A stretch of 64,000 nucleotides of DNA, from assembly GCA_028015205.1 (NCBI GenBank), contig CM051511.1, positions 1,798,001-1,862,000 of the forward strand, written 5' to 3'. The position numbers and the translations under genes are program-made. This document shows positions 57,841 through 64,000 of this stretch, one piece after another. The DNA comes from Mytilisepta virgata. Taxonomy: Eukaryota > Mollusca > Bivalvia > Mytilida > Mytilidae. The notes under the pieces are model-generated. The model was not told the DNA's origin. It searched no databases and saw only the letters and a list, made by a program, of their open reading frames with translations. Position 1 is the stretch's first letter. Each line of letters starts with the position of its first letter.

Positions 57841-58900
57841 TCGTAAAGTTTTTCGATGAAAAAAAATTCCCCGTAGGGTCCTATAGTAAAACCCCTAGCC
57901 TCTATGAACTGCTCATTATACGTCTCAGTGATCCCGATCAAAAACTGAATAGTATTAGGCAAATCGAGAAAGATTGATCTTTCATCATGGAAAATCTCAG
58001 ATCCATATCTCTGACGGTTATTGAGAACTCGAACGAACAAAATCAGAGAGGAATATCAAAAAATGTTCGATAAAAATTGCAAATCCAAATCTAAATTAGA
58101 AGTGTATATTTTTTTCCCAGTGCCAAAATATTGACATGATAAAATATTCGTATAAAATATATCTATAACATCTGGTATTGTACGGACTGAACAATCGATT
58201 TTTTTAGATAATCACAAAACAGCTCACAATGTTTTGGTATCTTATTAATGCAAATTATTTCAACCAAATCTTTAGATAAGTAGAGATCCACATATTTCTT
58301 TTTATTTTATGTGACTAAAAAAATTAATATCTCCAGTATATTGGCCACTGTAAAAATTAGTTTAACTGATTTTCATTTGATTTGATTTTATTAATGTATT
58401 TTATTAATGTATTTTTAGTAGGAGTTACCTGTCATATTCCGATCATTCTATACTGTCATATTCCGATCAATCTATACAAAAGGTGATATGTTAAAACATC
58501 ATGATTTAGATAAATATGTCATTTTCATATGTAATACATAAGTAATATTTAAAACATATCATTTTTCTACAGATATAAATAAGTATTTCCGACTGTTCTC
58601 AAATCAAACATTATTGTCAACGATGACATTATAGTGAACTTGAATATATATATATAGATCTATAGTCCTACTTTGCTACCATCGACAGCTGACGTGTGGA
58701 CAACGCTTTTTGGGTCAAATTTCAAAAAATCGTGTAATGCAAAATGGTCTAAATCTTTTTTAATAGCAATTATATCAGAATGTCTATATACAGTGTAAGT
58801 GGCTCTAAATAAACAACAAAATGGATAATAGGAAAGGACATAAAATAGTATAAAAGAGCACAAAACACATACATAAACAGAACAGATAGTCAGGATAGTC
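57841..58900. other. Intergenic; one unrecognised minus-strand frame
   Basis: An 87-codon minus-strand frame (57,777-58,040) reads NNRQRYGSEIFHDERSIFLD and YGEFFFIEKL. Its composition is protein-like but I do not recognise a family, and its 3' end runs into the 135-bp repeat. Possibly a gene fragment. Confidence 0.35.
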
Positions 58901-59870
58901 TTGAAATAGAAACTGAACAGTGGTGGGGTTAAAACCGTTTTAGTTTAAACATATTTATATGAAAATATTGTAGTACAAAAGAGAACAGTAGAGATAAACA
59001 AGCAATATAATATACAAGTGGGATTCGGAAACAAGTATAAAACTTATATAAATCCGTCTCCCTGTAAGTAAAGAATAGCAAGTACAATGGCAAGTACAAT
59101 GAACGTGTTTACAGTATTATAACATACAAGTTTTCGTTAGTAGTAGGTAGAATACAGTACAAACTGGTCAGTCGACGGGGAAATGAAATACACTTAAAAG
59201 CGAGTAAGGCTCCGAAGACTAAAGGTTTAATAAGATGTTATTCCTTCAAGCCCATCTTAAAAATTTACAGACCAAACCTCTCTGTGTCGATGATAAAGAT
59301 TTGAACAACTGTAAAGATAATTTCATTTTCATGAAATTGGAGAGAATTATTTCCGTATAATAATGTATTTAGAGGCACATTCCTGCCTATCGTGTCTATA
59401 GTTTGTTCTCGAATAGAAATATAATTTTTACATTCTAAAAGAATATGTCTTGTGTTTTCAACTTTTCCGCAAAGACAATATTTAGAACCTGTTAAATTTT
59501 TCGAGAACAAGTGTTCGTTTAAGTTACAACGTACTACAATTTAACCTGAGTCTGGCGTGAAGAACCTGGCCTTTCTGTGAACCAGTATTGTAATACTTTG
59601 GAATCTTCTCATTATTAGTGTTTAAGTAAAACTTAAGAGCATTTTTAGATTGATTAGGAAGCGAATTCCATTCGCATATTACTGAAGTCAAAAATGAAGT
59701 TTTATAAAATGTGGTTCTGTATCGACCCAAAATATTTCAACATCTCTAGCTCTCTCAGTGTTATAATCATGTACATCGAATAGTTGTCGAGGAACGAGAC
59801 TACTTTTAAGTACTCAGGAGTATTATGATGGAACATCTCATGAAATTTTATAATTCCTTTATAATTTCTT
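58901..59870 (-). mobile_element. LINE ORF2 C-terminus and 3' region
   Basis: Minus strand: KTSFLTSVICEWNSLPNQSK (about 59,700-59,640), LHARLRLNCSTLN, then KYCLCGKVENTRHILLECKN (about 59,485-59,425) and a stop at about 59,265, followed by a probable 3' UTR to about 58,900. The EWNSLP..and CxCG..EN..H.LLEC signatures mark the ORF2 end of a LINE distinct from the one at position 1. A stop or frame change separates the two parts (about 59,520), so it is dead. 5' truncated. Confidence 0.75.
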
Positions 59871-62769
59871 CTTTCGCTCAGGGGGGGGGGGGGGGGGTCG
59901 TCCCCACCAGTGTCCTCGTATAATTTAGATTTAGGACAGGGTTTAGTAGCACCGGTTTTATGAGTACCCTAATATACCCCTTATCTATCCGGATACTATT
60001 ATGTATAAAATACTACAAACCAGAGGCGTTTCCGGGATATTTGAAAGGGGGGCGTATAATAAAATTTTCGACGAGCGGAGCGAGGCGAAAAAATTTTTGG
60101 ACCTTTTTTTTTTTGCTAAAAAAACATAAAATTATTGTGAAATGCACTAATGTAACAGTTCCTGACTTAGAGCATGTATATTTTAGAGTAAGTGTTTAAT
60201 TAATGAATATGATAAATTGCCATATTCAATACAATATAAGCAGATTACGAGTTTTTTTTTTTTTTTTAAAGGGGGGTCGTACGCCCATTACGTCCTCACT
60301 TAGACCCGCTCCTGCAAACCAATGCAGTATGATCACCTACAAGGCTATCTCTATGGATTAAATCGTTTATAATATACATTGGTTGAAGATTTGGGTATTT
60401 AAATTCCAAGTAGATTTTTTATACTTCAACAAGTAAAAATTCATACGCGACCAATTAACACAAAAGTAGAATACTGTTTCTTCCGTTTTTGCCATTTTCT
60501 ATGACAGACAGGAGTACGCGAACGTGTCTGTCAAGTGTAGTTCGACCAATCAGAAATCTTTTGTCATACCTTTTGGCCAATAATGGTGTAACGTTATTTA
60601 ACTTCATGGAAGAAACCTAAAAATCTAGTATTTTTTAAATTACTTTTTAAAATTTGGGAAAGACGTGAATTTTCGAAAACTCGTTATAGATTTTCCAGTC
60701 TTCACTTTGAACTCCTGTAAGAACCTATTAGTTTTGTATAGTGGGATTCGAAATGCACATAGGCGTTTACTGCATAATAATATTTATTATCTTGATGCAA
60801 AAGAAATTAACCATTTAACAATGGCGCTCAAGACCTGATATATTGAAGGCCGATACAACAACCTACAACGTTCAATAGTAGATTTAGTTGCCAAAATGAC
60901 TGAAAGAGTAAAGCCAAAACCCTCGGGGGAGAGGGGGGGGGGGTAATTTGACCATTTGTATTACGGGAGGTGCGGTGGTGACCCGAAATTATCCACGTCA
61001 TGTCAAATTTGTGACCCGACAATATCCAGGAAAGCTAAAATTGCATACCAGAAATTATCCAAAAATAATAAAAGGCATGATGAGACATATTTATACATTT
61101 AACATTTATGTTATCTTTTGATTTATCCCCCCCCCTTTTCGAGCCAGAACCACCCCAGTACAGAACTATGTAAAATGACAAATGTTTATTCACAATGAAC
61201 AAACAATAGATGTTAGACTTTTACGTTGTAATTTTTTAAATTATTTTTTGAAACATGGAACAGAACATGTGAACTAAAACAAACGATAAATATGTTGCAT
61301 AAAACGATTTCTTTTAACATATATACTTTATGATATCGTAATGAAAAATCATGAATCGTGACTTTCCGAATACAGATTCGAAATCCATCATCGCAATACC
61401 TTATTTATGTAATTTTGAAACAGATGTGATGATCAATTACGACATTTAAAGATCATTAGACCATTTAGTATAATTCATTTTTTTGTTTCCAACAGAAAAA
61501 AGGAGCTATCAATCTTGTAGTGGTTTAGGCAAGTTATATTATGTGTCAAAATGCTTTTTTTACAATTTTTGTTTATTTAATTTTTATTTCTCGGTAAAAT
61601 GGATGAAAAGTGCAATTTTGTTCTCAAAAAGCTTTTTTCAATATTTTTTTTTTTTTTTAGTAAAATGGATTAAAAAATAGTATGACCGTGTAACAAATTA
61701 GGTCCGATACCACAATTTTTGTGATTTTTTTCCCCACAATTATAATTGTCTTATGTAAAATATAGAAAAAATTATGTTTTTTTTATAGATGATTAGAAAA
61801 CGTTCGAATGTTGTTAAAAGCTGACATAAAGGGGACATTTAGTCAGATGTGTAGGAAAACGCTGGCGCAGTGACCATGTACGTTCCGGGTGGAGTTTATA
61901 TATATATATATATTCAGCTTGAAATGGCAAGATACAGGAAGCGCTACAAACACAAACAAATGGAAATTGACTATAGCAACATTTCATTTTATTTTTTTTT
62001 TTGGGGGGGGGGGGGGTTAAAATATGCAACTTTACCGATGTTCGACTACGAATTAAGCTCTAATTTTTCGTTTCAATGGAGTTGAATCTTAATTTTTCAT
62101 GGTCTACATAAACATTATTTATATTTGTTACACAAAAAAATGTTTTCCGGCTCATTTCTCACAATTTAAGGATGATAGCTGGTCTAATAGGAAATAAATA
62201 GGATTTGAAATAGGTGTTTTAGTTTGAGAGAACATATGAAATATGAATAGTAAACAAATAAGCAAGAAAAAAATATAGGTTCATGTGCTCATTTTAGAGC
62301 TATAAGGCCTTAAAATTTGCAGGAAATGGGTTTTCTCTGGATTTTTCATTGTCTTTGCATTGACAACTTCAGTCTCTCAAAGATGTATGAAAAAATAAAA
62401 AGGATTTCATAAAATTTTGTCAAATACCATTTTAAGGTATACATGATTAAATTATAAAAGAAAAAGTGGGGGTTCATGGGCAAAAAATTTCATGTTTAAG
62501 AAATGGATAAAACCCGAGGATTCCGAAAATCTGACAAAAAGCCCAAAACATGACCAGCGAGCATCCTTAACTTACATTCAGTCATGTCGCAAAAATTGCT
62601 ATCACAAAGCGCACATTGTGCTACCGATTTCAAAGCTATTTCATTTACATGTTTTTGTACTTTACTATTGTAAAACTCTTGCGGCATCTATCACTTGTTA
62701 CCCCTTATCTTTGGGTAATATTTTCGTCATATGATTACTTTACCAAATTTAACTAGATTGGGTCAGTCG
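59871..62769. other. Intergenic repeats, no gene recognised
   Basis: G-run at 59,881-59,898. 60,005-60,320 is a repeat fragment with the phrase GACGAGCGGAGCGAGGCGAA and an end TTAGACCCGCTCCTGC. More homopolymers: G at about 60,939-60,952, C at about 61,127-61,136, G at about 62,003-62,016. Short (TA)n at 61,897-61,911. Small open frames have no motifs. Confidence 0.5.
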
Positions 62770-63495
62770 GAAACGACAGCTATCCCCGCACTCCCCACAT
62801 TGAATCCCTGTACACATTTTTCACAATCATAGCTTTGAGTAGATGCCCAAATTTTTGAAAATTATCATTCTAAAACCTTATTGCACAACTGCATACAGTG
62901 TATGACAATACTGTATAGAAATAAAATGTATAAAATGAAAAATGACACCAGTTCCAGTCACCAGTTTATAATTCCTAATTTTTGAAATTCGACCCCCTAA
63001 AGGTCCCAATTTTTGAAAATAAAAATTCTACACCTTGTGCGACAATACCGTAAAGAAATTAAATACATAAAATGAAAAATGAAAGGAGTTTAGGTTAACC
63101 CCTGTGGGCCCAGAGTACTGAAAATCAAAATTCTAGAACCTCATTGCACATCTACATATAATATGTGACAATACTGTATAGAAATCAAATTCATAAAATG
63201 AAAAATGAACGTGGAGTTTATGCCACAAGCTTAAATTCCTAATTTTCAAAATTCGATCCCTGTGGGCCCCAATTTTTGAAAATTAAAATTCTAAAACCTT
63301 GCACACCTAAGCTAAAACCTTATTGCGCATCTACATACAGTATGTGACAATACTGTATAAAAATTAAATGCAAAGTTAAAAATGAACGAGGAGTTTAGGT
63401 CACAAGAAAGTGTGACGGATGGACACACAGACGGACAGACGGTTCGATGGACGGGGCGAAAACAATATCCCCGAACTGCGGGGATAACAATAATA
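62770..63495 (+). repeat. Degenerate tandem repeat, about 4 units of 120-150 bp, in a larger element
   Basis: Units share CAATTTTTGAAAATTAAAAT, TCTAAAACCTTATTGCACA, ACAGTATGTGACAATACTGT and AAAATGAAAAATGAACG (about 62,850, 62,990, 63,110, 63,270). The element starts near GACAGCTATCCCCGCA and ends in a GGACGGACAGACGG tract followed by TATCCCCGAACTGCGGGGATA, a perfect hairpin at the end. Confidence 0.75.
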
Positions 63496-64000
63496 AAGTG
63501 GGAGGTTTTATGTTTGGATGTTGGTTGTTCTCTGTAAGAATCCTACTAACCCATGATATATCTTTTGGCAAAGGAGAAAAATTTTGACATGCTTGTGGTC
63601 TTGAAAGTGTCTACTGCATCTCTTATTTGGAACTATCCCAAACATTTCTTTAAAATATCAGTATAAAATTGAATTTAATATAAATATTGTGAAATAGCTA
63701 ACAAATCACCAACTCGCGGAAAAAATAAAATTAAATGACTGTTGTCTAAGCCCGACCATTGGTTTGCTTTCAGGTCTACTCTTTACATGATTTTTAACTG
63801 TAAATAATGATATGTCTCCCCAAAGACATTATAATAATGCTAATCTTTGATATACATTTGTCATATCTTCATTGTAAGTAATCATCATTACTCAGTCGTG
63901 TAATAAATGCTAACGAAATACTTAATATATACAGATGACTGTAGATCAATCGGCTAATACAAAATGCATCTGGATCTCTTGGTCCGAACCGCGAATGTTC
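63496..64000. other. Intergenic, nothing recognised
   Basis: AT-rich to the window end; no gene or repeat identified. Confidence 0.5.

Overview
The window looks like nuclear DNA of a bivalve mollusc, most probably a mussel (Mytilus or a close relative). The reasons are AT-rich sequence, small exons separated by long TE-filled introns, several lineages of Penelope-like retroelements (PLEs) with the GIY-YIG domain upstream of the reverse transcriptase, hammerhead-ribozyme ('retrozyme'-type) repeats, a tRNA-derived SINE and a RING-less B-box gene. The species is an inference; the gene structures are read directly from the sequence.

Region 1 (about 1-31,607, + strand) is one long gene, cut by the left edge of the window. 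It encodes a leucine-rich-repeat (LRR) transmembrane receptor. Twelve coding exons can be placed: nine LRR exons (seven of exactly 72 nt, one of 69, one of 78), an LRRCT cysteine-cap exon, a Ser/Thr/Arg-rich stalk exon carrying seven copies of a 30-bp coding minisatellite, and a last exon with a transmembrane helix and a short tail. Introns between LRR exons and into the cap are phase 2, the last two are phase 1, and the joined frame stays open for 472 codons to the stop at 31,605-31,607. The introns hold at least three PLE lineages, an old LINE and other repeats.

Region 2 (about 31.6-37.3 kb) is repeats: a SINE, PLE fragments, a small MITE, and a 3-kb dispersed element with a 135-bp tandem array. 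A diverged copy of that element lies in inverted orientation at 56.45-57.84 kb.

Region 3 (37.7-50.03 kb, + strand) holds two tandem paralogues of a B-box/coiled-coil/beta-propeller (TRIM-like, RING-less) gene. Each starts with a 19-nt first coding exon ending in phase 1. The upstream copy (37,731-40,133) is a pseudogene: it has lost its B-boxes, carries stops and a frameshift, and is split by an insertion containing a well-folded hammerhead ribozyme. The downstream copy (41,904-41,922 joined to 47,785-49,934) is intact, predicted at 722 aa, with a polyadenylation signal at 50,026.

Region 4 (50-64 kb) shows no convincing host gene. It contains PLE tails, a modular repeat bounded by AGCTCACC/GGTGAGC ends, a second well-folded hammerhead, the inverted 135-bp-array element, a minus-strand LINE 3' end, and a tandem repeat near 63 kb.

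The features most worth a second look are the hammerhead ribozyme family, the LRR receptor with its repeat stalk, the duplicated micro-exon B-box locus, the nested head-to-head PLEs, and the large palindromes.
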